A stretch of DNA of 64,000 nucleotides, taken from the NCBI GenBank assembly GCA_037176845.1, contig JAYKXP010000026.1, positions 558,001 to 622,000 of the forward strand, in the 5' to 3' direction. Under the pieces are notes generated by a model that ran no database searches, was not told where the DNA came from, and was given only the letters and a program-made list of their open reading frames with translations. This document shows, in pieces, positions 23,061 through 34,882 of the stretch. The first letter of the stretch is position 1. The number at the start of each line of letters is the position of its first letter. A program made the position numbers and the translations under genes. Origin of the DNA: Paramarasmius palmivorus (Eukaryota > Basidiomycota > Agaricomycetes > Agaricales > Marasmiaceae).

Positions 23061-24018
23061 ATGGCAGTGGAAGAGGGTAGCTCTATTCTCGAGGTAAATT
23101 TGGCTCAGACCCTAGGGAGACGTGCTGACCCCGTTGTAGTCTGCCCTTTCGGAATCCTTTTCACCCCCAACCCTTAAACGACAGTCATTAATAGCCCAAA
23201 CTCCCATAGAACCCAGTAGTGGTGCTGAAACACAAGGAGTGGATACACCTACACAGCCGAACCCAAGTGCTTCGGAACCAGTGGATACCGAAGTCTGGAA
23301 GGCTCAGTACGAAGAGCAAGTAAAGGAATGGAGAGCGCAAAACGCCGAAGCTCGGGAAAAGGCTGAGAAGGAGCGTGCACGTTGGGAAGCTATACGAGAG
23401 AAGGAGAAGACCGAGGGGGCGTCGCGACCGACCTATGAGGAGCCTGGCTGGCAGACTGTCAGTGGACAGAAGAGCCTAACTACTTCCACAATATCTGTCT
23501 CGGAGCTCTCGTCCCCGAGCCCTGCGGACGTGCGGGATCTAGTCACTGGAGAGGCGCCGAAACATGTACGTGTTGTATTGCAGCCTACACAGAGTTTAGA
23601 GTTTCATAAACCATCTTAGCATGAACGTTCTACGACACATATAGACCCATCACATTCCAGACAGGACACCGGTGACGACTCTCAAAAATGGGAAGATCTA
23701 CCCTCGGACGTGACATCTTCATTTCCCTCCATGTCATTCCCGGGCAGTAATGAGGGCCACTCTTCTCCCGAACACAAAGCTTCACACTCACACCCAGCTC
23801 CAGTCGCACCGACAATCGCGGTTTTTGACTCGACTCTATCCACCGGAACTCGAGTAAAAGCGTTATTTGCGTCCCTAGCGATAAATCTCCTCCTTCCTTT
23901 CGTCAATGGCGTCATGCTAGGTTTTGGCGAAATATTCGCCAAAAACGTAGTTCTTGGGTGGTTTGGCTGGAAAACCCCAGCCACATCTGTGGGCCTGAGC
24001 TCATTACGCAGACGATAA
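23061..24018 (+). CDS. MIM1: Mim1/TOM13-type mitochondrial outer membrane insertase subunit
   Basis: Exons 23061-23093, 23140-23565 and 23620-24018 join in phase to 285 aa. The C-terminal part carries TGTRVKALFASLAINLLLPF followed by VNGVMLGFGEIFAKN, the conserved Mim1 membrane segment with its Gly-rich GxxxG-like face. Mim1 oligomers with Mim2 insert alpha-helical outer-membrane proteins such as Tom20 and Tom70. Yeast Mim1 is only about 113 aa. Here a long N-terminus is added, with a charged coiled-coil stretch (EEQVKEWRAQNAEAREKAEK) and Ser/Pro-rich spacers. The start ATG is followed by acidic residues (MAVEEGSS); an upstream frame was rejected because it does not join. Confidence 0.85.
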
Positions 24019-24124
24019 CGTGGATACATTCCAGTTACCTTGAATGTATCAATACAACCTAAACTACAGGGGTCACAAGGGAGGTATGCAAGTGATTTAG
24101 AAGGGGCATCTGGTACATACATGT

Positions 24125-26406
24125 TCACAATCGAGCATTCTTTGGCATGGTACGAAAAGCTTGACGTATTCCCAAATCCCCTATGATGTCTTCAGCTGAA
24201 ACGTTTGGCTCGGTTAGTTGAAATACTGCATGATGCGGGTATAATATTACCTCCTCCGCCAACGCTAGACCAGATTAATTAGCAAGGTATCTGTCTAAGC
24301 TAGAACAAGACTCACGCGTCAATGAGTAATGTTCGATGATACTGGCACAAGCTTGTCAGCTTAAGTCGCCAATAATTAGAGCGCGACTTACATGCTCAAT
24401 GTGTCTTCCCATCCCAGTCCGGGTGATACCACGTCCCCCGAAAATCTGTTCAACACTCAGTGATCATGGGACGCGTTTATCGCTTACTTGGGTCCCCATA
24501 CCTGGACGGCGTCACGGGCTGTATCTTGACCAGCTCTGGAAGCATGCATTTTCAAGAAAGCAATTTGTCTGGCATCATGAACGCCACATGTGGCCAAGGT
24601 CATCAACGTTTTTTTTTAGCGATAAAAATCACAGCAAACTCACCCGGCTAATAGCGTAGCCTGCTGAACATTGTTCATCTTTGTCATCTGATAAGTGACG
24701 TTCTCCAGCCAGTTTTGTCCACTTTCGAGGCGTGCAATCATTGCTGCCAACTTGGAACGTATAACGGCCTGTGATATCAGGGGTTTACCGAACACTTTGC
24801 GCTGGGCAACCCATCTGTAGAAGGATGTGTCAGGCCCATATCGGTAGAAGCACGAGAAGGAAGGCACATACTTGAGGCACTCTTCCACAATCGCACGCTG
24901 TGTCCCTATGGAATTACACGCCATAGCCCATCGTTCGTGGTTGAAGTTACTAAGGATGATTCGAAGTCCATCAGTCCTTGGTCCGAGGACATGTGCGTCG
25001 GCAACAAAAACATTATCAAACGTGATGAACGCGGTCCCCGCCGCAGTGGAGTAGGACGTGCGAATGAGCCTGGTTTCCAGGCCTGGACAGCGTTCAATGA
25101 GTAGCACGACAATGCCCCCCTCTTCTTCGTTCTGACATGCAGTGACGAAATAGTCTGCAAAAGTACCATTGGTAATCCATTTCTGTTTGATGAGATTAGT
25201 GCCATTTCGGCGGAGTAATGTTGCATAGGATGGTATGCACCTTGCTGTTATGGAGCAGGTCAGATGGTAAATCCATGGGAACAGCAAGGAAAAGAATACC
25301 TTCCGTTTACAATCCAGCCGCCATTAACCTTTGCTGCACGAGTACGAATTCCTGCAACGTCACTGCCTGCATAAGCTTCCGTGACTGCGAGACTGAGAAA
25401 CTTTTTTCCGCTAAAGACTTCATTGATAATCTTGTCCCTGATGTCCGGCCTGGCATACTTCATAATAGGTGGCAAAGCAATGAAGGTCCCACCGGCGAGA
25501 CCGTCAATGTAACCTCGGGCATGAAGTCGAGATCCTTCCTGGATCATTACGAGCTCGTGGAAGCAGTCAAACTAACAGCATTAAATTAGTGGCCTGGCTC
25601 ATCCTACTTTTGGAAGACGCTCACTTCTTCGGGGTTTACGGCGCCGTCCACGAGCACCAGCCCCTTTAGATGAGGACCAGGGCCTAGCGCCATCGCGGGT
25701 ATGTTTCTTTTCGCCCGCTCTTCAAAGATATGCTGTGACGCGCGTTTCCCATCTTCTTCTCTTGCCTGGGCGTCCGGATAGACGATTTCTTCATTGAATT
25801 TTCTAATAGCCGCTTGGAGACGGCGATGGCTCTGAAACGCTTGATGACAAGGGCTGTGCATATCACGGAGGATGCTCACCTCATTATAGTATGGACTATG
25901 ATAACCTTTGGATAGCCAGGTCGGTTCGGCGAAGGGAACATCGCTCAGGGAACCTGCTGGATTTGTATTGATTTGTGGTTCTTCGCCTTGAATAGTCCCA
26001 ATCTTTAAGCGTGCGTATTGAGGTCTTTTGAGGACTTCGAAGCGGTGAAGGCTAAAAAATGCATCGGTCGCGTCCTGCCCGGCTGTGATGATCATAATAC
26101 TTTAGTGGAGCTCGTAATTCCAAGGCAACTAAACACGTACCAATCTCCTGATCAATCAACGCTGCAATTCCACCGGGATGAAGTAACGCGAATTTGGAGA
26201 GGTCGTATACATTGGAGTCGATGATTACCCACTATGGTATAGCGTCGGGTTCAAGCAAGCTTGAGGCAAGGGACTACACCGCACATACCAGATCCTCTGG
26301 TTTGTTATGCTGGTTCGAGAGATGAACGTGAGCGGTATGTTTGATGCTGTACAATGGGCTACTATACCTCGGAAACTTGTTGGCGTGTAAAGGTCTTGCT
26401 GGCCAT
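24125..26406 (-). CDS. cytochrome b5-fused acyl-CoA dehydrogenase, copy 1
   Basis: About 14 exons. The N-terminal cytochrome b5 domain begins MASKTFTRQQVSE and has heme ligands in LLHPGGIAAL and SLHRFEVL. The acyl-CoA dehydrogenase part follows: YHSPYYNE, EAYAGSDVAGIRTRAA, KWITNGTFADYFVTAC, DNVFVADAHVLG, NFNHERWAMA, KVFGKPLISQAVIRSKLAAM, IFGGRGITRTGMG, ending AFRTMPKNARL. It should oxidise acyl-CoA at the alpha-beta bond using FAD, with the b5 domain as electron carrier. One exon is only 4 nt (25244-25241, CAAG), needed to complete the N-G-S-K-K-W-I sequence seen in copy 2. It is oriented opposite to copy 2 (32120-34633) and similar over its full length. Confidence 0.85.
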
Positions 26407-26909
26407 GGTAAAGAAGAAACCCGGTTGACAGTCACATGTCAGTGAGAACAGGTAAATCGACAGTGGACCGCAGCTACGCCTGCATCGATCGAGACATTCC
26501 TTCGGTTCACGGTACAGTGATAGACGAAACAGAAAGTCATCTTGGTCGGGAACGAGCTGGAACGAGCAGCAAGCTTGCGCGATGCTCGGTGACGTTGAAA
26601 TAGCCGGAGTCGGTGTCGAGGCGGCCATATGGAACCATATTCGTCACTGTGAGAAATTGGAGTTTCCTTCCCTAGCAACCTAATTCACTCCTCTCCGTCT
26701 GCCCAGTCTTCCTTTAGACTGTATGCTTCGTACAAGCTTTTGAGTTGTTTCTTTCGAACTGTAAGTGTTTCTGCATAGTATGTCTCTTGGTTCCATGGTT
26801 TTAACGCACAAAGTTGTAGAACTCGTCTTTTTTGCCCCATCTGTAGGGCACCATTACACTCTTTTACTCTTCCCTTCCTTCGTCTTTTCAACACTTTCTC
26901 TTCTTCGTC

Positions 26910-28229
26910 ATGGTTCATATTCCTGCTCGCCATCATAAACGACAATTCGATCCCGACGCAGTCCCTAGTGCAGCTGGTATCAGTGGTATCAAGACTGTCG
27001 GTGAAGCAACTGGCACCTTCGTCTTCGACACTAGTGCAGGTGCAGGAGGTGCCACTGGTGTACCCGATTTCCAAATTTCTACTACCAGATCGACACCTAC
27101 GGGCAACCCCACGACTGCTGCATCACAAGCTACCGCATCCGAGTCCGCATCCTCTGCCACGTCTTCGAATGCGATCCCATTGGGCACTGTCATAGGCGCC
27201 TGCGTTGGTGCCCTTGTGGGTGCTATCATTATCATATGGCTCGGATTCTGGGTCTACAAACGGGCAGATCCCAAGAAGAAGAAGCGTGGTCCCCAGAGAG
27301 ACGCACAGGGGCGCTCTGGAAACACTTGGAACAAGCTCGACGATGAGCCTGACAGATGGGAGGGTATGGACAAGGGCAAAGGAGTCGAGATGTCTGAACA
27401 GAAGCCCACAGACGAACAGTCTATGGAGAAGCTCACCATGTTCAAAAAATCTTCTCCGAGCATTCGGACCGAGTACACCTTGAAAACGGAGGAGCTCCCA
27501 ACTTTCGACCTCGGTCCGCATCCATTTGCTCAATACCATCCCAATTTGGCCAAGGAGATGGCCTCCGCCCCCGTGGATACACCAACACCACCGCAGCCGG
27601 CGTATCTCAACCTTCAACGAGGCGAATCAAGCACCATGTCATGGGAAGGTGGAAGTGGACACGATTCTTTCCTCTCACTCAACTCGGCCAAGCGAATGTC
27701 GGGCTCCATGTCTCCCTCTGTAGACATGGCCATTCCAACGCCTCCTATCAGCTCGTCTGAACCCATTCGTTGGGAGTCTGCCGAAGTCCTCAACTTTGAG
27801 GGACATGCAGCTGAGATCGTCGACCCCTCAGCAGAGACGGCCAACTATAAATCCAACAATCCCTTCCTCCACAGCACCGAACGAAGAAAAAGTCTGAGTA
27901 ACCCCTTCTTCAACGCTCAGTCCTCAACGAGAAGTTCCTCAAAGAAAGGCAAGGCACGAGACATAACGCCTTCAGCAGCATCCGAGGATCCTTTCACAGA
28001 CGACAAACAGGCTGTTTCACAGCATGTCAAAGTCGAATCCATGGATTCTGTCACCAGTAACGACCGAGCTATACAATCTCTCCTCGCTGCTTTGGATGCA
28101 ACGACCGATCCACAGGAGAGGGCACGGATTGCATCCATGCAGTCTGCCGCCTCGGCATATACAGCCGATGAAGATGTCACGGATAGATTCCCCCTCCCAC
28201 CGGGCACTCCAAAGGCTTCGCAACATTGA
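26910..28229 (+). CDS. single-pass membrane protein with Ser/Thr-rich ectodomain
   Basis: Single exon, 439 aa. Residues 1-90 are Ser/Thr/Ala-rich (probable O-glycosylated stalk). A strong membrane segment at about 93-113 (LGTVIGACVGALVGAIIIIW) is followed by a basic stop-transfer (YKRADPKKKKRG). The long cytoplasmic tail has two NPF motifs (NNPFLHS, SNPFFNA), short peptides that bind EH domains in endocytosis. There is no classical signal peptide, although the transmembrane segment could act as a signal anchor. The layout resembles fungal Mid2/Wsc-like surface sensors without their cysteine domain; that is inference. Confidence 0.8.
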   Translation: MVHIPARHHKRQFDPDAVPSAAGISGIKTVGEATGTFVFDTSAGAGGATGVPDFQISTTRSTPTGNPTTAASQATASESASSATSSNAIPLGTVIGACVGALVGAIIIIWLGFWVYKRADPKKKKRGPQRDAQGRSGNTWNKLDDEPDRWEGMDKGKGVEMSEQKPTDEQSMEKLTMFKKSSPSIRTEYTLKTEELPTFDLGPHPFAQYHPNLAKEMASAPVDTPTPPQPAYLNLQRGESSTMSWEGGSGHDSFLSLNSAKRMSGSMSPSVDMAIPTPPISSSEPIRWESAEVLNFEGHAAEIVDPSAETANYKSNNPFLHSTERRKSLSNPFFNAQSSTRSSSKKGKARDITPSAASEDPFTDDKQAVSQHVKVESMDSVTSNDRAIQSLLAALDATTDPQERARIASMQSAASAYTADEDVTDRFPLPPGTPKASQH

Positions 28230-28825
28230 AGACTTCTTCAATGACTCACTCTGATTTTATACTTATCTTTTGACCATTTCTTTGGCAGATGTCGCTATCT
28301 GAACATTATCTTTACCTTACTTCGCTGTGCCTATCTAAACGCACACTGCCATACTCGTGCACCTCATCACCGATCCAAATCTCTACGTGCGAACTGTGTA
28401 GGAATATTCCTCTCTTCACGTCGTCACTGACGTTCCTTTATTTATAACCTATTTCTAACGTGACCTGCGTTCACCACACTTGATGATGTTTTACTCTTTG
28501 CTAGAGCACCGTACATATATGATTTCGTTCGATCATGCTAGTACTGGTGACTTGGCTATCTCTTCCCCCTACCTGCGCCTTCATCCTCTTCGCATATTTA
28601 TATGTCAAGCACTGCCGCTCTGGGTCAACTCCCTCGTGGTTGCGGCGAAGCCTCTGCTAGCTTTTATTCAAGTAAATAGATTGTTCGCTACATTATCATG
28701 TCCGGTGGTGTTTTTTGTATGTATATACCACAATGGAAGAGAAAAAATAGCTGAATATCGGTCACTTATAGCTGTGTGAGAATGCTCGTACACTTGGCTT
28801 GGACGTGGCTGTGTTGACGCTTTGC
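28230..28825. other. intergenic region
   Basis: T-rich 3' flank of the membrane protein gene and promoter of GPI8. A 99-aa plus-strand frame at 28480-28779 is not supported by splice signals or composition. Confidence 0.5.
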
Positions 28826-30148
28826 ATGCTCTTCTTTCTCTTCTTTGCAATTTGGCTCTCCGTAGCTGCTGCCACCAATGCTACCCACACAAATAACTGG
28901 GCTGTGTTAGTATGTTCCTCAAGATACTGGTTTAACTATCGCGTAAGTGGCTTGTCATCGCACTCAAGTCTATATTGACAACCTTGAAGCATATGGCGAA
29001 TGCTTTGGGGATGTACGAACCTTGGACTTTTCAACCCATTCCTTAGCTCACATATCATAGGTATCGCACCGTCAAACGCCTCGGTATCCCAGACTCAAAT
29101 ATCATTCTCATGCTGGCCGACGACGTTGCTTGCAATAACCGAAACAAGTTTCCTGCCTCTGTTTATGCCAACCAAGGACGACACCTCGATCTGTACGGCG
29201 AAAACATCGAAGTTGACTACCGTGGCTACGAAGTCACAGTCGAAAACTTTTTGCGGGTCCTCACTGGCCGCCTGGACGAGAGTATTCCTCGTTCCAAACG
29301 ATTACTCAGTGACGAACGGAGCAACATCTTTGTTTACATGACTGGACATGGAGGAAGCGAGTTTCTCAAGTTTCAGGATAATGAGGAGATTAGTGCGTTT
29401 GATATTGCGGATGCATTTGAGCAGATGTGGCAAGGTGGACGGTACGCCCTTCCCTATCGTCGTGTCATATCGAGTATGCTTATACGGTGTTCACAGCTAC
29501 AACGAAATCTTCTTCATGATCGATACCTGCCAAGCCAACACCATGTACTCCAAATTCTACTCCCCCAATATCCTCGCGACTGGTTCCTCGTTTGAGGGAG
29601 AGAACTCTTATTCGCACGAAAACGACAACGACATTGGTGTCGCCGTTATTGATTCGTATACACACTACGTCTTACAATATATGGAAGGCATCAATAAGAC
29701 GTCTAAAAACACCATGGGAGATTTATTCACTTCGTATGATGTGCGCAAGATAGGCAGTCATCCTGGTGTACGAAGTGACTTGTTTCAGCGACCGCTTGGT
29801 GGTGGCGAGAAGATGATAAATTATGGGCTGGGCGAGGGCTGGAGGGAACCTGGAGAGTGGGTTGGGAGGGAGCAGGAGAGATGGAAGAATGGTAGAGAAG
29901 CTTTGATCACCGATTTCTTTGGGGGTGTCGCTCAGGTCGACACAATGGAAGCAGTGGAGGAGTCTGTATCATTGCCACTCCCTAACGAGGAGGAAGAGAA
30001 CAACCCACCTTCTAGCCTAGTGAAGGAGCAGCCGCTACCTCTTTCTTCTGACCGTGTCACAGAGAAAGAGAGCTTCACGAACCTACGTGCATGGGGATCT
30101 TTGGTGATACTTGGGCTACTAGTAGGATTTGTTTCGTTGCGGCGGTAA
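28826..30148 (+). CDS. GPI8: GPI-anchor transamidase catalytic subunit Gpi8/PIG-K
   Basis: Exons 28826-28942, 28990-29012, 29061-29441 and 29497-30148 join in phase to 390 aa. A signal peptide (MLFFLFFAIWLSVAAA) is followed by NNWAVLVCSSRYWFNYRH, the legumain-type C13 peptidase start. The catalytic dyad is His143 in MTGHGG and Cys185 in IDTCQA, with the 42-residue spacing of human and yeast Gpi8. FYSPNILA and IGVAVIDSYTHY match the family. A C-terminal membrane segment (WGSLVILGLLVGFVSL) anchors it in the ER. The enzyme cleaves the GPI signal of substrates and attaches the anchor, within the Gaa1/Gpi16/Gpi17 complex. Exon 2 is only 23 nt. Confidence 0.95.
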
Positions 30149-30364
30149 TAGATATCGGAATGATTTTGTGTATTGTACGATTCGGTTATTGCTGTAGGAA
30201 TTGGACGAAAGCTCTGTTTCCCTTTACTTTTCGGTAGGCGCCTCTAAGCGCTCAAAGCGTCTCGTGAACCAGCGGCCCCGGCTACGTTCTGATGCCGAGT
30301 TGTTCATACCATGACCTTCCTGTGAACATAACCGACAGAAACACAACTCTCTGATTCAACCACC

Positions 30365-31911
30365 ATGGCCCTCGATGGGATTAAAGTCGTTGAGGCAAGT
30401 TTTTGTGGCTTAGTAAAGTTAATGCTAACATCCAACCAACTTCATCCAACAAGTTTGCAGGTCTAGCACCAGGCCCATTCGCAGGTCTCATCCTCGCTGA
30501 CAATGGCGCGTCTGTTATCCGGATCGACCGTCCAGGCAGCATCTCTTCAGATACGCTTTGTCGCGGGAAACGATCCATTGCTATTAATCCCAAGATTTCC
30601 AGCGGGAAGGACACGTTGCTCAAACTCATCTCGTCTGCAGATGTGTTGATTGACCCATACAGGCCTGGGGTTCTTGAACGGTTAGGGCTAGGACCAGAAG
30701 TGTTTTTGGGAACGGAAGGAAAAGGAGGACTTAACCCTCGGTTGATATATGCCCGGATGTCTGGGTATGTCCCTATTGCAATGGTCTATATTCTTCGCTG
30801 ATAGTTTTGAAGCTTCCCAAGGACAGGTACTATATCCTTCGTCTTGTCAGTAACCCCTGCTTACAGTACCTATAGGAAGACAGAAAGACATGGCAGGTCT
30901 GTATGGGTTTTAAGCGCTGTCTGTTCGCATTATCTCATACGACCATAGGTCATGACATCAACTATCTCGCGTCGAGTGGTGTTTTGTCTGTATGTTCCTC
31001 ATGACTAGTCGCTATGTTATTTCGTGACCCTGGATACAGATGCTCCCTGGAACGCCAGATAGACCAGCATTTCCGCTCAATATTCTTGCTGATTTCGCTG
31101 GAGGTGGTCTCACATGTGCCTCTGGTGTGCTTCTCGCCCTCTTAGCGCGAAATCAAACCGGACGTGGCCAAGTTGTGAATACCGATATGGTACGTTCACC
31201 GCCAACAATCTCTGCTTTCCCTAGAGACTGAGTTTCGGGTTTTAGGTGAACGGCGTAAGATACCTTTCCTCTTTTCCACTCACGTTAAAACAGTATCCGG
31301 CTCTTCCGACATTTGCTGGTCCGCGGGGAACCAATCTCCTCGACGGTGGTGCCCCCTTCTATTCCATCTACCCATGTAAGGATGGAGCTTGGATGTCAGT
31401 TGGCTGCCTGGAGCCACAATTCTTCCGTGCCTTTATCGAAGGCTTTGTCAAGGCATTGCCCTCTGAGTTTCGTGATGGGTATGGTTGGACTCCGACACCT
31501 GAAACGCAAGGCGTACATGATGAATGGCCTCGATTAAAGGACTATTTGGAGAAGGGATTCAGGACGAGGGATAGAGACGAGTGGGCGCAGGTTTTCCATG
31601 GTATGGTCTCCCTTTAAGTTCTGGACGTACATGAGGCTGATTTTTCCCTAGGTACTGATGCGTGTGCTGTACCGGTCTTAACTCCCCAGGAAGCAGTAGA
31701 ACGTGAATCATTCGACTCTGTTCCAACCCCTCATCCCCATGTGGTCGGATCAAGAGAGAGAAAGGCCTCGGGAGTATCAAGCCCCGGTGCATTCATTCTG
31801 ATGCCAGGACAACACACAGACGAAATTTTGCGAGAGCTGGGTTTAAGTGATGCAGAGAAGGAAATTTTGTCTCGCGATAAAGCCATTGACGGTGTAAAGG
31901 CCAAGTTGTAG
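30365..31911 (+). CDS. AMACR: alpha-methylacyl-CoA racemase (CoA-transferase family III)
   Basis: Eight exons (30365-30394, 30454-30764, 30813-30826, 30876-30896, 30949-30989, 31040-31189, 31246-31600, 31652-31911) join in phase to 393 aa. Family marks are FAGLAPGPFAGLILADNGAS, IDPYRPGVLERLGLGP, the GHDINYLASSG segment with the catalytic His, and LADFAGGGLTCASG with the catalytic Asp. The enzyme epimerises 2-methylacyl-CoAs so that beta-oxidation can proceed. The first intron has a GC donor (GCAAGT) and exon 3 is just 14 nt; both are required to keep the conserved sequence. The cytochrome b5-acyl-CoA dehydrogenases on both sides fit a branched-acyl pathway. Confidence 0.93.
30395..30453 (+). 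other. GC-AG intron in the racemase gene
   Basis: The donor reads GAG/GCAAGT and the acceptor CAACAAG. Joining VVE to FAGLAPGP gives the conserved family start. A GT donor four bases downstream (GTTTTT) is weaker and breaks the phase. Confidence 0.75.
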
Positions 31912-32119
31912 AACAGCCTATTATGTAGTCTGAAAATAACTTGAAAATATCAACCAATGAGATTTATCCGCTTTCGCATGACGGGTTCCCCGGATTTGTC
32001 TTGCACGTGCAGCCGATCTCCGCAAAATCACATGTAAGCGTCTACCATTTGCTCATAAAGTGTAGCTGCCGGTTTCTCCTCATTGTCACCTTTTTCTTTA
32101 CCCACTACCCCTACTCGCA

Positions 32120-34633
32120 ATGGCCTCAAAGGAACTCAAGAAATTATCAAGAGAAGAAGTAGCAAAGGTTCATATTTTAACTAGATTTTTCTCAAAAGGG
32201 TTCTCATACCTTTTCAACAGCACAACAACCCAGATGATTTGGTGAATTCTTATCGATACTTTGGTCGTTTACCCCCTAACCTATAGGCCATAGTGGGTTG
32301 TTATTGATGCGAAAGTCTACGACTTGACTCGGTTTAAGGGTATGCACCCTGGAGGATTGGCAGCCCTCATAGATCCCGAAGTTGGTGCGTCATGATTCGT
32401 CGTTTGCAGCGATATTGCCCTCAACGTATGAAATTCTTTCTCAGCTGGCCAAGATGCGACAGATACCTTCTACGGTCTCCACCGCTCGGAAGTACTTGAG
32501 AAGCCACAATACCAGCGACTCGTTATCGGCACCATTGAAGGAGAGGAGAGTGTCTTTGCTGCCCGAGTTGCTGGCGAGCTAAGCAAGGTACCCTACGCCG
32601 AACCAACGTGGCTTGCGGAAGGGTATCACAGTCCGTACTACACGGAGGTATGTTTGGGCCTTTCTGAGCCGTCCATACCAATTTCTCATCTTCATCAGAA
32701 CCACCGCCAGTTCCGCAAGGCCGTGCGCGAGTTTGTTGATGAATGGATATACCCTGATGCACAGGTATGTCTCAGACAAGATCACACCACACAATTCTTG
32801 TCTGACTTTTCATAGGCTAGAGAGGAAGATGGGAAGAGGCCCGACCAGAAGGTCTTAGACAAAATGGCGTAAGCGGTTCCGCTCAGTGATGTAGTTACGT
32901 GCTGACCTTACTCGCAGTGAATTGGAACTGCATGCCATGCGTCTCGGACCTGGAAAACACTTGCAAGGTCGAAAACTCATGAATGGTCTCGTTAAGCCTG
33001 AAGAGTTTGACTATTTCCACGAGGTGAACTCATTTAGCTAGCATAAGGGGACTTATCGCTCACGATATGATTAGTTGATTATCACCCAAGAGCTTTCGCG
33101 CTGCGGGGCTCGTGGATATGGTGACGGTATGTTAATATGCTCTTGCTGGGAACGTGTGCTGAGTACCCTATAGGTCTTCTTGGAGGAAAAGTCATCGGTC
33201 TGCCCCCTGTGTTGAACTTTGGTAGTGAAGAGCTCAAAGCGAAAGTTGTACCCGAAGTCTTTTCGGGAAAGAAGTTCATTTGCTTGGCCGTTTCCGAGGC
33301 CTATGCTGGTAGCGATGTTATGGGTCTACAGACCACGGCTGTGAAGAGCGAAGATGGAAAGGAATGGATCATTAATGGTACGTTCGTCATATCGTTTTGT
33401 GTGTCGTTTCTAATCTTGATTTCAAAGGTTCAAAGAAATGGATCACCAACGGAACATTTGCTGATTACTTCACTGTTGGATGCAAGACTGAGGTATGGTA
33501 ACCTCCGTTTTACTTCGAATGTTCACTCCTAACGAATACCTATAGGATGGTTTCACCGTCATCCTTGTAGAACGCGGAGAGGGAGTAGAGACTCGTCCAA
33601 TCAAGACCAGCTATTCTTCAACTGCTGGAACGGCTTACATTACCTTCGACAACGTTCGAGTCCCTGTAGGTAACACTCTGGGTGAAGAAGGTGGAGGTAT
33701 CTTTGTGATGCTCAGGTAATTGGCAGGAATCTCAGAGATCTGAACTGCTCGCTGATCAGCTGTATACAGCAATTTCAACCACGAACGATGGGTCATGTGC
33801 TGTGCATCCGCACGTAGCCAAAGAGCTATTAGTGAGTAACGTGTGATAGCCTCCATGCTGCAAGAGCTAATCAACATTCAATGTTCAGTTGAGGAATGTT
33901 TGAAGTGAGTGCGATCATCACTCCCACACCAACATCAACCCTGACTTTGCATTTTAGATGGGCTTCTCAGCGCAAGGCATTTGGAAAGCCTCTGACATCG
34001 CAGGCTGTCATTCGCGCCAAACTTGCGGCCATGATCGCTCGTGCGGAAAGTGAGAGGCAGATGTACTTTATTTTTGCTCTGTATTGACAAAGATTGAACC
34101 AGGTGTCCAGAACTGGCTTGAGAATGTCACCTATCAAATGTGCAATATGGTATGACACGCGCATTACGATCCTTCGTCTATTTTTCTAATCCATGTCCGA
34201 TAGTCTTACAAGCAGCAAGCTAGCAAACTTGCTGGGTAGCTATTACCTTTGGTGCTATCTAGTGCGTTCACTAACCGCTATTCATTTTCAGGCAAATTGC
34301 TTTCCTCAAGAGCTACTCCACAGCTTGTGGCCAAGAGACAGCCCGGGACGCTGTCCAGATATTTGGTGGTAGAGGTATTACCAAGACAGGCAAGTCACAT
34401 CTCCCTCATGCTCAAGGACAGCGTTAACGATGCCGGTTATAGGAATGGGAAGGTTCATTGAACATGTGAGTGTTTCCTGCAAGTTGTACAATTAGGCGCT
34501 AATCTCGTTCATTTCTACTTAGTATCACCGCACTATCCCCTTCGACTCGCTCTTAGGAGGTGCCGAAGATGTTTTGAGTGATCTCGGTGTAAGGCAGGCA
34601 ATGCGTGCTATGCCATCTAACGCTAGACTATGA
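32120..34633 (+). CDS. cytochrome b5-fused acyl-CoA dehydrogenase, copy 2
   Basis: About 16 exons. The b5 domain has HNNPDDL, WVVIDAKVYDLTRF, MHPGGLAALIDPE and DTFYGLHRSEVL with both heme histidines. The dehydrogenase part has AEPTWLAEGYHSPYYTE, LIITQELSRCGARGYGDG, FGSEELKAKVVPEVFSGKKF, EAYAGSDVMGLQTTAV, SSTAGTAYITFDNVRVP, NFNHERWVMCC, QKAFGKPL-type FAD contacts (SQRKAFGKPLTSQAVI), IFGGRGITKTGMGRFIEH and YHRTIPFDSLLGGAEDVLSD. It probably feeds electrons from acyl-CoA oxidation to the fused b5. Adjacent to the racemase gene in the same orientation. It appears more conserved in the catalytic part than copy 1. Confidence 0.88.
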
Positions 34634-34882
34634 TCACGTTCACGTTGGTATTGTTCCGGGGACCAGTACATTATTTCCGCTATCATGTCTATTCAAAGGC
34701 TTGTATTCATTATTTTAACTGTAATCAAATAGTGAGACGATACAAGAGGGAAATACACCAATTCGGAAGATAAAAACGACCGAGAGTACAACAGGGAACG
34801 AAAAAATACTATAATGTACACGTTGGATAGGCGGCATTCATGTTACTTTCAAACGTCATTCTCCCATGACTCTAAGACCTCG

